Shown here one piece after another: positions 32,653 to 45,504 of a DNA stretch of 64,000 nucleotides (its first letter is position 1; the number at the start of each line of letters is the position of its first letter). Source of the stretch: Alnus glutinosa (Eukaryota; Streptophyta; Magnoliopsida; Fagales; Betulaceae); NCBI RefSeq assembly GCF_958979055.1, contig NC_084889.1, positions 2,542,001 to 2,606,000 of the forward strand, in the 5' to 3' direction. Under the pieces are notes generated by a model. That model searched no databases, was not told the DNA's origin, and saw nothing but the letters and a program-made list of their open reading frames with translations. Position numbers and translations under genes: made by a program.

Positions 32653-33503
32653 GGCTTATTTGGCCATAATCTTTGTATGACTTGTTGCATTGTGGGTGCT
32701 ATAGTCATCTAAAAAGCTTTCCCTTTTAATTTTTTAGGTTAATGTTTGGCCTGGAAAAATAGGAAAGGGGGAGTGCTCTTCTTTGCACTCTGGAAAAACA
32801 TGGGAGAATAGAGCACTAGGGCGAGGATTTGTTTGTTCTGGGGAAAAAAAGGGATGTAGGCGGTTATTTTTGGAGTGTGGAAGAGTGTCGTGTATGTATT
32901 GTGCCACATGGGTGGTATAGTGCCGTGGGGTGTGAAAACTTGTAATGGCTAGAGTGGGTTTAATGGGTGTTTTTGAGTGAGTAGGATGGTGGTTGTCTTG
33001 CATGTAAGTGTGAGTGACGTGGTGAGCTTGTTGGTTTGTGGAAAATTTTGTGGCTAGGAAACTAAGTCGTGGGGTGTGATGATTGTCTTTAAAAATAATG
33101 AGAGTTGGTCTGTGTGGGTGGAAGAAAATCAGTTCTCTTTGCACTGTGGTTCTGCACCTCGTCCTATGAGTTTTTTTCTCAATTTCAATTCAATCAAGAG
33201 TTTTTCATTTCTTCATTTCTTTGTGGGTTTATCAGTATACACCAGTTGTTTAATGTTTTAAATGCAATTCTCCACTTTATCTAGTATATATATATTGGAA
33301 AGACTTTTGAACAGGACTTCTATATTGTGATGAAGACCATCTAGAATTATTCTAATTCTGACGGCCTTTCTGTTTGTTAGGTTGCGTCCATGTTCTTCAA
33401 GGAAGTGGTCTCTCGCCTGGTAGGTTCATTCAGCGAGCGCTGCCGTTTGATATATGGACCGGGGGTCCCAATTCTTGAAAATTCATTTGGTCAAAAGGCA
33501 TAA
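29021..33503 (+). CDS. COQ10: Coenzyme Q-binding protein COQ10, mitochondrial
   Basis: Four coding exons (29021-29319, 30448-30643, 31446-31577, 33381-33503) join in frame to 249 residues. Residues 1 to about 85 are rich in Ser and Arg, with few acidic residues at the start, as expected for a mitochondrial targeting peptide. The rest is one COQ10/START-like lipid-binding domain: YSPEQLFDVVAAVDLYHGFV, PWCQRSEIL, FKFLVESYTSHV, WEFNPGPVPGTCSLHF and VDFKFQSPLYRQ. It ends with FFKEVVSRLVGSFSERC. Family members bind ubiquinone at the inner membrane and help its use in respiration. Length and domain are complete. Intron 1 (1.1 kb) holds a degraded MITE (29690-29935) and a TRIM-like 'gtgagattttaagtttcacattgg' repeat (from about 30001). 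Intron 3 (1.8 kb) holds purine-rich unassigned sequence. Confidence 0.95.
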
Positions 33504-35036
33504 TAAGAGTTCAGTTTGCATTTAACCGGGTGTAGTGCCAAATGAAACATCCGAGGACTGCAGTTAGATCACATTTAGAGATTTAAGTTTACTGTTCCAC
33601 CAGCAACTGGGTGATATTTTGTTTTGCCTGCTGCCCGGTGGGCTCATTGATCTTTGTTGATTACAATTCAACTCAAGCAGCATCTCAAGTTAAATATCAT
33701 TTAATTACTTATATATTCTTTTTTGTATTTCATTATGTCATTTTTACACATGCCTTAGATTAGAGCCCAATTTTACAGTGCTGTCTCTTAAGATATGGCA
33801 GCCCCGGGATGTGTTTGATACAATATCACACATCACAGCAGATTAATTTTTAGTCCCATTTCGCCTCTGTTGACAGTTTAGATATGGAAATTGAAAGAGT
33901 ATCGTTAGGAGTACTACAACTTCTACTACATGTCCTTTACAAATTGACGCAACGGTCCACATGATACTTGCCACATCATCATCAGTTACTCTATGCACAG
34001 TGAAAGACTCCAAATAATTGTAGCTCATCATCACATATTAACTTTTAACGCTAAACCAAATACAAATAAAATAAAGTGACTGTTAATTAGTTATGCGAAT
34101 CAAGAATATTAGTTTTATTAAATAAAGTGACATCTTCACTTTTTTTTTCTTTTTTCTTTTTTTTTCTTCTTGTTTTTGGGAAAATAAAACAACCAATAAA
34201 GCAGGGAAAAGGGTGAAAAACCAGGTCTAGGGGTTTGGTATCATTATGAGGAATAATAATAGGTGGGACGAAATGGGAATGCATTATTGTTTAAATTTTT
34301 TTTAAATTTAGAGAACTAAAGCTATTTTTTTTATTCTCTATTCAAATATACTATACAATAACTTTCATTTTCTTTTATTTATACCATTTAAATATTCATT
34401 CAAATCAAAGCTAGAGGAAAGAGAAATATCTATTTACCTCTTATAGATGAAGAGAGTTGTGATAAACCATTCGGATCATTTACCTGTGAAATGAGCCTAG
34501 AGATAGAGATCCATAAAGGTGTATGTGGGAACACTCGATCAGGAGCTCGAATTTGTAGCTCGCAAAAACATTCCTGACAAGCTATTACTAGCCCACCATG
34601 CAAAAAGATTCTGAGGAGATGGTGAAAAAATGTCCCAACAAATGTCGAGAATTCTCCAACGTGCCTAGATGCCCCCACCTGAGGAGTACTAGACACACGT
34701 GGCCTCACCTTAGCCTTTTGCGTAGTGGAGAATTGATATAGAAGTTTGAGGGAAAACCTTAACCCACTCGACAAAAGAAGAACCCGGACAGCCTAGTCAA
34801 CAAAGGATGACAAGGGATCACACTGCCTTTACCAGAATTCTCATAATCTCACTTAATGATTAATGGTCCATTAATTTGGGTGTTAAATTTTTTTGAATTA
34901 GAATATTACTGCACGAATTACAAATTTTAACTTTGTAAGATAAAATTTAAAAAAATTTGAATAAAATATAATTTATTTTTTTTAAAAAAAGGTAGAATAT
35001 TATTCTACATTTTATTCAAACCAAACACACTATTGA
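33504..35036. other. Intergenic downstream of COQ10
   Basis: The COQ10 3' UTR probably extends to about 33760. The rest is AT-rich. A minus-strand frame at 34430-34774 lies in less AT-rich, repeat-like DNA, but I do not recognise it as a gene. Confidence 0.45.
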
Positions 35037-35303
35037 GGGTCCGTTTGGGTTTGCGATTTCAAAAAGTGCGATTTAAAAAATTGATTTTTAAAAACGCAAT
35101 TAAGCGTCTGGCAAAATCGCAGTTTAGCCTTTTAAAATACTGCGTTTTCAAAAAAGTACCTTATTGCCTGCGATTTGAATAAGCACTTTTCTGCGTTTTC
35201 AAATCGCAATTTTGTAAAAACGCAGTTTTCAAACGGTTTACTTTCTGCGATTTGGTTTAAAATCGCACTTTTTCTCTACGAAATCGCAATTCCAAACGCA
35301 CCC
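35037..35303. mobile_element. Fold-back MITE, 'GCGATTT' type
   Basis: A 267-bp element with inverted ends GGGTCCGTTTGGGTTTGCGA / GGGTGCGTTTGGAATTGCGA. The interior is dense in aaatcgca/tgcgattt words. Degraded relatives lie at about 7270-7560 and 19300-19600. Confidence 0.8.
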
Positions 35304-35309
35304 TAAGTC

Positions 35310-35870
35310 ACTCACAAGAATTGTGGAGCAATTGGCCCTTTGGGCCCAGTCAGTAATGACTCTTTTGGGCTTGGGCAGCAACGAAGCTCATACCATCCGT
35401 TACCATCTGTTGGCCCAAAGCCCATAAGGTCACAAAAGGCTGATGGGATCTGACACATAACTAGCCAAGTTTGAGAAGCGAGCGCACGCAAGGCTGAAAG
35501 TGTTGGGCTACCTCTATGTCACGACGGGCTACACACATCCACTTGAAACAACCATTTGAGATCCTCTTTGCTCGATTTAGCTGCTATGGACCATGTTGTA
35601 TTATAACCTCCTCCGATACCCGTGAGAGAAACCGCCCGCGTTTAAAACGAGTGAGCGGGAAGATGAATCAGACTTTGTAAAGCCTTGTGGCCTATAAATA
35701 GAAAGGAAGTAAGTTCATTCGGCCCTTAATTTGCCTCTCTTCCCTAATTACTGACTTAAGCATTGAAAGTGATCTTGGCTAGTTTTCGAGCTAGTCTCTC
35801 TAACTTTCTTTGTCCTTTTGTGCAGATTTTTTTTTTAACGTGTATAGTCGGTGTATCAACAGTAATTATG
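35310..35870 (+). mobile_element. Probable solo LTR fragment, plus orientation
   Basis: This is GC-richer than its surroundings. It has a TATA-like CCTATAAATA at 35691-35700, followed about 50 bp later by TAATTACTGACTTAAGCATTG, a word common in plant Ty3-type LTRs. No internal domain is found. Confidence 0.5.
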
Positions 35871-36881
35871 AGTGCATTTTGACCGCCCCCTATGTAATCT
35901 ATCCACCCATGCATTGATCGGAATAAAACTGTGGGTGCAATTAATCTGTCACTGTCTTGGCTTTTGTCTCTTTGTTAAATTAGATTCCAAAATACTTCAA
36001 CACAAACCAATAATTCATACACTTTCGGAGATCCTCCAGCTGGAACGGTGAAATAGCAGAATGATCATTTGCATCGGTTCCTTTGAAGATCACCTCTCAT
36101 TGGCTGAATGGCGTTGATTGATATGGATATATTACACTCTTTCTGCGCTCACAGCCACAATTTCTTGGCTGGTAATGTGAAACAGCTATAGCACATCTTT
36201 ATCTTTTTGTTGATTGGTCGAGTTTAAGCCTTTAAGGTGCTCCGAGCAAACAAAAAAAGTAATCTTTATTTTCTTATCTGCTCTTTTCCCCCAACTTTTC
36301 ACCTCCTGCCTTTTCATGGTCAAACATCTTTCTTGATCGATCGATGTGCGTGTATTCAAGGATCGAGGAGTAAGTAAAACATGTGTTGTATCATGTATGC
36401 ATGGTAATTAAATATATTATATCATCATCATGTTCATGGTCACTTGAAGATTCCATTAGTATATTTTTGCTCTGCTTTTAAAAAGCTGCGGCTGAGAGAA
36501 AGTAAACCAAGTTGCAATGCTGGCATGCTGCTACGAAGCTGTGGAAGCTTTTCACACACACACATATGTATATGTGTTGTTAAAGAATATATGAAGATGA
36601 GGAGATTGGATAAGATCAAGTTAAGGCGATAAGCATATTGGATGGGAACATAAAAGTAAGCATCATGATATGCATGCATTAGGCATTAGCAAAAACGTCA
36701 AAAAGGAAAGCGTGAATATTAATTATTCGATTCTACTTTTAATTTGATTTGGTTTCGCTTTTTTGTACGTACCTCGTATGCACTTGTTTGTTTAGCTACT
36801 AAACTCAAGTTCCGCAACTTTACCGTGGTACGGCCTCCATGGGCTACGTAACCATACCCCCTGGCCTGCTGACGGGTTGGA

Positions 36882-36883
<2 letters not shown>

Positions 36884-36932
<49 letters not shown>
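36884..36932. repeat. (TA)n microsatellite
   Basis: About 24 TA units. Confidence 0.95.
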
Positions 36933-36934
<2 letters not shown>

Positions 36935-36989
36935 TTGTTAGTATCTAGTACTGTGACCGTACGCAACTAGCTAGAAGGAGGATCTGCAA

Positions 36990-37480
36990 GGGGAATTTTT
37001 TTTTTTTTTTTTTTTTTGGAGGAATCAACTACTCCTACGCTCAAGTCTGTTTTTGTGAGGCAAGAGAGAGTTTTGACTGTTGGGTCAATTAGGCATACTT
37101 GAATGAATGCCCTAGTTTTCCTTTTATAGGCCTTTGTCCTTTGCCTCTGATCTAGGGTTTCGGAAATTCTTGCCGGCCAGTAGTCTTTAACTAACGTAAA
37201 GATCGATTCATTTCCTAAGTGAGGATGTGTTAGGGTCCTTGCTGAGCCGTTTAGGCTGCAAGCCGCCGAGCCCTTTAGGCCCTAGCTGTACTTGGGTCGT
37301 CAGCCTCCTAGCAATTTGGTGGGCAGCCTCCCGAGAGTCTGTCGGAAGTTAGGCCCTCTGTAGTCTCCCAATTCTCTTGAATGAGTTGGGCTGATAGTCA
37401 TTCATGGAAATTTGTATTGTAGATCCGTCAATAGTATGGCCCTCCAGAGATTAATTGTTCACTCGAACTTGCATGGACCA
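36990..37480 (-). mobile_element. Probable LTR fragment, minus orientation
   Basis: On the minus strand it has CCTATAAAAG (37121-37130) in a GC-richer block with several 'cctttaggc/gccgag' words. It resembles a Ty3-type LTR in antisense. No coding domain is present. A TRIM-like 'gagtgttaagtctcatattg' word follows at about 37658. Confidence 0.4.
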
Positions 37481-38158
37481 AATCATGTCTAAAATATTTG
37501 GTAATTCGCAAGGGTTTAATCAGAATTTTTCATCGATCAAGAGGTCAAATTATGAATTCAAGTCTAATTTTGATAGTTTTTTTTTTTTTTCAATCAGCCA
37601 ATCATGTGATAAGTTTTAGACTCAAAAAATATATATAGTTAACAATAAACGTGATCATGAGTGTTAAGTCTCATATTGATTACTTACTAGATAAGATTGA
37701 GTTTTATAAGTTATTCTAATTAAGAAGTTCTATTGTAACTTAATTAGTCTTTTTAAAATAATAATATATATGTGACTAGCCCTTTTCCAAGGGTCAATAC
37801 AAATGCTCTCGACACACCGTTCCGTCCAGCCGGTAACTCGGCTCAAAATGAGCAACCGGAATGGGAACCGAAACTACTTGGATCTTCCGTCTAGAATGTA
37901 GAATGTCTTTAGTGTTTCCAATTTGTTGACATATTAGCCATGTTATGGAAAAAGAGTGCCAAAAAATATATTTTTCACGAGGTGCATGTGTGTGTATGTA
38001 TTCCACTTGCTTGTCAAATAAGAATTTACATCTTCTCCAATATTTATTATAAAAAAATGTTTAAACTCTTTCCAGCGTCCTTTTGGTATTATTTTAAATG
38101 ACGTGAATTTAATTTTTTTTTGCTTAAAAAGTTGCATTCCGTAGGTTACCTAGCTTTT

Positions 38159-38161
<3 letters not shown>

Positions 38162-38207
<46 letters not shown>
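38162..38207. repeat. (TA)n microsatellite
   Basis: 23 TA units. Confidence 0.95.
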
Positions 38208-38211
<4 letters not shown>

Positions 38212-39013
38212 TTATTTATTTTATTAAATCCATATCATTCAAAATGACAATAAAAAAAACAATAAAAAGAGCTCTAACATTTCTCTTTATTATACACACT
38301 CTATAATCTAAGTTGTCGGATCAAATGTACAATAAATTTAGACATGAAATTTCGGATAAAAGATCCGTACGTGTATGTGAACAACATGCATGCATGCTTA
38401 GATAAGGTGTCACAGGAACAGCTTATGTTAACTGTTAAGGAGAGTTTATCGTAATTATCCTTCAAATTAATTAGTTAGATTTCCTTATTTGGATATATTA
38501 GTGAATGATATTTTTTGTTATAACGAAATTACAATTTAAAATTTTGACTTCTATAACGTTTTGAGTTTTGTCCATTGTCTCAATATCCTGGACAATGACG
38601 GAGCTAGAAATCTATTTTAGTAGGGGTGAAATTAAAATAATAAAGTATAATAATAAATAATTTTATTTTTTTATTTTTTTATATACTATATTTTTATCAT
38701 TTATAGTGTCTAATTTTGGTTTTGGGTTGAATTTTTTTAGTTCAATATCAGTCCAAATTTGAGGGTAACTTCTTGGGCTGAGGCTAGGTTAAGCTGTCTT
38801 AAATTTTTTTTTTTTTTTTTTTTTTTGAGCAATTACAAGGAAATGAATGTTTTGATTTAATTTATAGGAATTTGTAATTTTGTAAAGACATTATTGTTAG
38901 GACAAAAAAAAAAAAAAAGATTAAAAAATTACATAATTTTTTTTTTCCCAAACATTTAGGGGGCGGGCTTTTATCCTGAGCAAACATATGAGATTGAGTC
39001 GTCCTTTTTATTT

Positions 39014-39027
39014 ATTACATTGAAACT

Positions 39028-39064
<37 letters not shown>

Positions 39065-39270
39065 ACTGAAACTTTCAATTAAAATATAAAACCAAGCCCG
39101 AAGGCAACTACAACAGCCCGAAGGCAGACATCCAGTCCAGAAACTATAGAACACGGCCATAGGCCTGAGATAGTGACTAGAGATACAGAATCCCTAACCA
39201 CTAAACTAGGAACAAATCCTAGCTTAAAGCAGCTACCTAAGCAACAAACTAAAATTACATTGAAACTTCT
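39014..39270 (-). mobile_element. 5'-truncated LINE with perfect 17-bp target duplication
   Basis: The insert 39031-39253 starts with about 28 T (the poly-A tail on the minus strand). It carries a cttcgggctgttgtagttgc-type 3' UTR and is flanked by identical ATTACATTGAAACTTCT at 39014-39030 and 39254-39270. It has no coding part and is only 223 bp long. Confidence 0.85.
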
Positions 39271-39639
39271 TTTGTTTCAATTTAAAGATAATATTTTCCT
39301 TTTGGGGATGTCTCAAGATACATGTCTACTTTTCAAAGTGAATTTTTTTATTAATTTAATTTTCTAAAAGTTAAATTATATGCTTAGTCCTTCAAAATCA
39401 CCCGAATTTCAAATGTATTGAAAATTTTGTGCCAAATTAGTTTATAGTAACGCTACTCTTTATATCCATTTATCAAACTAATTTTACATGTATTACGTGA
39501 ATTGTTTTAAGTAGTTGATATGAAAACCTATTAAACAGCTTCTAATGCCTAAATCAGATTCTAATAGACAATTTCAAAGAGTATTGAGAGTAGAGTAAAT
39601 TCAGAGAGATCAAAGTAAATTCGTACATGGAGTCGAAAC

Positions 39640-39960
39640 CTATTTATAAGCACACAATTCTAAGATAATTGGAGTGTTCTAATACAATTCTATTAAGAGT
39701 CTGATTCCTAGATCATATGGGATCGGACTTATCTTTCTAAAAGTCCAGTTTGGGTAGGACTTCCTATCAGCTGATTTCATATAGGAATCATGTATCTTAT
39801 CCCATATTTTGTGGGATAAGAGCTTATCCCGGAAAACACGAGATGGAGTCCTTCTGCAACTTGCTAATAATTCATGAAATCAAACCTTATTCCATGGATC
39901 CTGACCGTAATTTCAAGATAAACATTGAAGTATGTTTCATCCATATCGTTTCGTAGTGAT
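39640..39960 (+). repeat. Dispersed LTR-like repeat, copy 1
   Basis: It contains 'cttatcccatattttgtggg' and 'gagtccttctgcaac'. The same words in the same order occur inverted at 49080-49400. Likely decayed LTR halves of one family. Confidence 0.6.
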
Positions 39961-40617
39961 CACGAAAAAGTCGTTATCGGGACCAACTAAATATGGGCAT
40001 ACGGTGTGTTCTTCTAGTGTTCCCAAGACAATGGTTTTATGAGACCGTTCGGCCGTGCTCATCCCCAATTCTAGTGATCGAGGATGTTCATGAGACGCTT
40101 TTAAGAATATTCGATATTCGAGACCTTAACGACCGAGCAGGCGTTGTTAGGCCGACTGGGCCCAAGGCTCTGTTGTGGGCCCACTTGAATTTGAGAATGT
40201 TAGTTTCCTCAACTGGCGTGAAGATCGAGTAAAGATAATACTCTTCAAGATATTTTAAAAAACCAAATTTTGTTTCTTTTTTCTCGTATTCCGATCACCT
40301 ATAGGAATGGAGTAATGAAGGAGTTGCTTGAGGTGATCATTTTTCTTTCTTTCTCTCTTTTTTTTTTTTATGTACGAAATTGTTTAATTTTCAAACTAGA
40401 AAAGGATAATCAACTTCCGGATCAAATGTGAGAGGATTAATGAGCCACATTTGATAGTCTTTCAGGTATATATTAAGAAAATTAACTCATATATTTGGCA
40501 ATTGTCTAATGCATGTTTACCCTCAGTTAATTAGTACGTAGCTGATTAGGCCCAGTTTTGAAACCGTGTCATATAATCAAAAAACTACTCACATAAGTAT
40601 GTGCATGCCATCAGTTA

Positions 40618-40805
40618 ACTGGGACGAAGTCTGAAGCTCTTATGGGCAGAGGCCAAAAAAGTTTGTTAGTAGGAGCGAGTAGGCTAATTTTTTTTTTACC
40701 TTATAAATTTTTTTACTTTTTTTACTTTTTTTTTTGGAAAAATTGAGGGGGGAGGGGTGGGGGGACCATGGCCCCTACCGGCCTCCCCTAGTTTTGTCCC
40801 TGTCA
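40618..40805. repeat. Dispersed 'gggacggagc' repeat, copy 2
   Basis: It opens gggacgaag, has the same agtaggagc and T-run, and carries a 'ccatggcccctaccggcc' block. It closes ttttgtccc, roughly inverted to the start. It is a sister of 4984-5125. Confidence 0.6.
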
Positions 40806-41655
40806 GTATTCCAATAGACGGATCGATGAGAAGAAAAATAAAATGAAAAATATATTTTTGAAAAAACAAAGACCAATTTGGTGAAATTTTTAAATGACGA
40901 ACTTGAAATTTGACTAATTTTCAATAACAAAATATATAACTTTTGAACATTTTCTACATTATCTTTCTTTTTCTAAAAAAGGCAAGCAAGATTCTTCTTG
41001 AAAGATATTTTGCCTCTTCATGGCAATAAATAAAGGTAGGGACACAACTAAGAATCTACTTTGGAGAGGTTGGGAGGAGAATGATTTTTCAATATTTTTG
41101 CCTTTTATATGTTAGGCAAGGCGTGATATTTTAGATAAGGAAAGTGAGTGGATTATTCTTTTTTGTCTTTATATATATATATATATATATATTGGTAGTG
41201 ATCGAGTGGATTATTCAGACACGGAATTTAGGCTATATAAATGATTTTAAGAACCCTAATTATAACGTCTTCTAGTCTTTTTGAGATTTTAAGAAACCCT
41301 AATTGTGACACTAAGAAATAGCCTCACCCAAATTTGCTTTACTTTTAGCTGACAAATTTGTGCTTAATTAATTAGACCAATAAAAAAACACCAAAAAAGA
41401 AAAAGCTCATGCGACTAGGAATATAATCTTGTTCATCTCTTTAATTATATGCTCTTATAATATGATTATTGTTGGATTATATGATATTAATAGATATTTT
41501 ATCATAGAGGATTAGATTACCTAAATAAAAGGTTTGAATAGGGATTAGATTATATTTGAATAAATTCAATTAATTTGTAATTAAGCTCTATAAATATTAA
41601 GTAAAATAAAAACAAATTACAGTCGTTTTAAAGTACTCTTCTCTTGTAATGAACG

Positions 41656-41687
<32 letters not shown>

Positions 41688-43087
41688 CGAACCATTTTTT
41701 AATCTTTATTTATGTTTTCTCTTTTCCTACCACTTTTCTATTTAATTTTTTTTTTTTTTTTTATTTTTTATAGACTTTTCTATTTAATTTTCATTTCATC
41801 GCGAGTATGTTCAATTATATTCTATTTAAGTCATCCTTATCAAAGACTGTGCGACAATTATATTATAATAAAAGCCGAAAAAGAAGAGAACATTCAAGAG
41901 GGCATTCTTATAATTATCTTCCCGCGCGCAGACTGCATATATGTCGTCGTAAACTACGCGCCATGCGAGTTGCGCGGTAAAAAGCGCGCGTACTATGGGC
42001 AGTGGGCGTGCATGGTCCTAGCTAGGGCTTCCAATGACAGTATGACACCACCATAGCTGCTACTGCTACTGCCACCTCTCTCTCTCTCTTCTGGTTTATG
42101 TCACATGCCAGGAAGTGATCATTGGTGCCATGAATATATTGACCAGTCAGATGGATCCAGATATTGGTGCTAAGTTTATTCATTAGAGATGATGAATACA
42201 ATTAATAAAAATAAATGTTATTAGTATTGATAAATAAGCTCTACATCATTATCTTAGTATTCATCTCTTAAGTAAAAAATTTAATACCTCTAGCATTACT
42301 CGATCATCTCTGTTTCCTTCTCTCTTGCGTGAAATGATATATATTGCAAATTTATAGCTTCGATCAACTTTGTGTTAAAGTGTTGATTAAATGATTAAAT
42401 TTACATATTTCTATCTGCTTAAACTTTTAAAATAAGTGACAATTTAATAATTTGCTAGTGTATATATATAGACCATGCATAATTCCTGCAATGAATTTCA
42501 GAAATAATATCGACCCATCTTGCATATGTCTTCTAGGCTTACGTCCTAGCTAGCCTGTGGCCTACTCCGACATATCAAAGTCTGATCTTCTGAAAAATGG
42601 GAATGGGTGGTGTATTTCTTTCATTGTATCTAGTCTTTCTTGAAGATAACCATGCTGTATGAAATCAAATTCAAGATTGAAGAGGTTTGGGTTAATTATT
42701 AGCTACTAGCTAGGCATGTAGATCAATTATATGCATGCATTTTAAGTATGGATGAAAAGGTTGTTGCGGTTAGTAGTTAGTAGTTATTGGCTTAAACCAC
42801 TAATTAATCACAATCATCTAGGGCGGTTATTAAAAATAATAACCACCAACACTAATTGCTTTTTTTTTATTTTTTTAATACCAGATTTGAGCCTTAATGA
42901 CTATGCCCAAGTAAATTCATGATTGATGCCTTGTCATTTTGCGATTATAACCGCTAAATGCCTTTTCAAAAATGCTTTTAAAGGCGGTTAGAAGTAAGCG
43001 TTAATTGCCAGCTTTTTTAGCCCTAATTTTAAGAAATTTAATGTGAGAATCGCATGTATTTTTGACATATATAAGTTTAGTAGATTG

Positions 43088-43126
<39 letters not shown>

Positions 43127-43924
43127 TAAAAAAAAAAAAAAGAAGAATAAGATATTTTAACAAAATTTGAAAGAAAACCTTGTCCTTATCATAAATCCAA
43201 GGCAGAAGCCATAATTCGTGATGTGCATGATAACAGCACTAAAGCTCTGGTAAATGGGGAGAGCATTATATATTTAGGAAACCAACAGTTGCTCTCCACT
43301 CATAATTAAGCATTAGAAAGCGGACTCTTTAGTGATCAAATATATGCATTGAAAGTGCAATTTTATATTATAATGATTCTTTAGGAAGAAAAAGAAGGTT
43401 CAAATACTAGAAACCAAATAAACAAAAACCATATATTGTGGTGTCCGCGCTGCTCACAAGCATATACTTAATTAGAAGTGGACATATATAATCAATAAAT
43501 TAACATAAATCCTATTTATTTATCAATCTCCCATGCATCCTTCTTCATCCTCATATTTTGAATATCAACCATAAAATTTTAGGACCTACATAAGTGAAGG
43601 CCGGTGTGAGTTAATTTTACAGATCCAATCAATGATTAATTTTAAAAAGAAAAATGATTCATTTTTTCATTTTTTCTAAATCGCCATTAGATATGTGGAG
43701 ATCATGTGTATCCCACATTAGGCCCCCACAAATCCAATTGTGATTTTGAAGAGTGGGAGGATGGAAGAAGGATATATAGAAGAATGATGTATAGCACATA
43801 TTTTTTTTAAAAAAAAAAAGTTAGGGAGGATGAGAGAATAGTAAATAGCATTTATCTATAATTAATCAATCATTTAGAAATATTAAAAAACTCTTATTTA
43901 TCCCATCAACAAATTTAATCTGAT

Positions 43925-44592
43925 TAAGAGCATCTCCAACAAAATAGGAAAACGGTTCATAATAGTCAAATTTGACTATTATGAGCCATTTTTTCTTCTC
44001 CAGTAGAATAGGCAAAATAGATTATTATTATTTTTTTTTCTCCTTTTAGTATGAATAGTAAAAGCATCTCTAGCAATAATAGCCAAAATAGCTATTGAAA
44101 AAGTACTACTCTCTTCTATACACACTCTAACAATGTGAAAGAAAGAGAGGGAAAGAGAGAGAGAGGGGGAGAAGGAAAGGGATAAAGATAATAATAAAAA
44201 AATTGCTTATTCACTATTCATACTAGAAGGAAAATAATCTATTCGGCCTATTCTGGTGGAGGCAAAAAATCGCTCATAATAGTCAAACTTGACTATTTTG
44301 AGGCATTTGACTAGCCTGTGGAGATGCTCTAAATAAGCTCTTGTGCCTATTCACTATTTACACTATAAACATTTTTTTTTATTATTTTCTCCCTCTCTTT
44401 CCTACTTTCTCTCTCTCTCTCTCTCTCTATTTCTTTCACACTTCTTTCCACATAAAATATTATTTAAATGCAAGTAAAGGGTAGGATAGAGAATCTGTTG
44501 GAGAGATTATAGAAAAAATAATAGCTAAAATAGAGAGTTATACTTTTTCAATAGCTACTTTGACTATTATTACTGGAAATGCTTTAAATAAG
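43925..44592. mobile_element. Interleaved pair of fold-back MITEs
   Basis: Element 1 has ends agagcatctcca at about 43927 and its inverse ending at about 44332, with about 120-bp arms that share 'catAATAGTCAAAyTTGACT'. Element 2 has an arm from about 44053 (aaagcatctctagcaataat) whose inverse lies at about 44520-44590. The arms alternate L1-L2-R1-R2. Flanking TAA suggests PIF/Harbinger-type insertion; that is inference. Confidence 0.65.
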
Positions 44593-45461
44593 ATAAATTT
44601 AACTACTTAATTAATATTTTAATAATCCTTCTCATGCATGTGTGGATTTATTTACTAAGATCTCTCTTGAATATGATATATATATATATAATGCACGTCA
44701 AATTTTTAATTTTAATAAAATTTAAATGTAAGATAAGATTCGAATTCATATGATCGATCCAGTGCATGTCATGATAATTTTTTACTTAATTAATTATTAT
44801 TTTTTTTAAAAATGTAAACTAATTAACAATAACATAACATACTATCACTTAATTAATAATGTAATAGTTAAAGGCTACATGGAAGTGATACATGCACTAC
44901 AAATATACTACAAGTGTACAACTCTAAGACACAATGAAGTAAAACTTATACATGTGGGTTCTCTACAATATATCTTGGAGTTATACATTTACAATGTATT
45001 TGTAGTAATTTTAGCATTACCGAAGGCATTATATATATAAAAGATCGATTAGAAGATTATAAAATGATAGTACACATGAGCATGTAGGAGGCGGACACCT
45101 GCCCCCAAATAATTGATAATCCGAATATCTTCAAAAGATATCTTCCTGTGATTGATTGACACCTCCGAAGCAAGTGATACCAGGGATGTGTCGAACTTTG
45201 TACGAGGAACGTTGAATACTCGACACGTAACACGTTCGCAAACTCGCAGTACTTACTTTTCATTCCTCCCATGCATGATTTTGGACGTTGAAGTACGCTA
45301 AAGCCTCGCAGCAAGCAAGCTTTTCTGGAATGGTAGCATGTGACTATGTGAGGAGAGCCATGAGGAAAGTGGAGAATGATGCAGACGATGACCAGCAATT
45401 AAATTCCGTATGAGATATATTCTCGTTGTCACATATATTTTTGACACAGACTTCCGTTCGC

Positions 45462-45464
45462 GCG

Positions 45465-45503
<39 letters not shown>
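45462..45503. repeat. (TC)n-(TA)n compound microsatellite
   Basis: A run of TC passes directly into a run of TA. Confidence 0.9.

Positions 45504-45504
<1 letters not shown>

Noticed and set aside
32734..33144. Minus-strand 136-residue frame in COQ10 intron 3
   Set aside because: It is His/Thr/Pro-rich low-complexity from purine-rich sense DNA, with no domain and no splice partners. Most likely chance or a repeat.
34430..34774. Minus-strand 114-residue frame
   Set aside because: No family recognised and no promoter-like context. It resembles repeat-derived DNA.
36530..36550. miR396-like word 'aagctgtggaa'
   Set aside because: Only 11 of about 21 bases match and no complementary arm is found nearby, so it is not a precursor.
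41712..42056. Plus-strand 114-residue frame
   Set aside because: It opens in a T-run giving poly-Phe and passes into the CG-rich patch; no family match.
45057..45398. Minus-strand 113-residue frame
   Set aside because: No domain and no supporting exons. The plus strand shows an equally weak frame (VRRAMRKVENDADDD) broken by stops.
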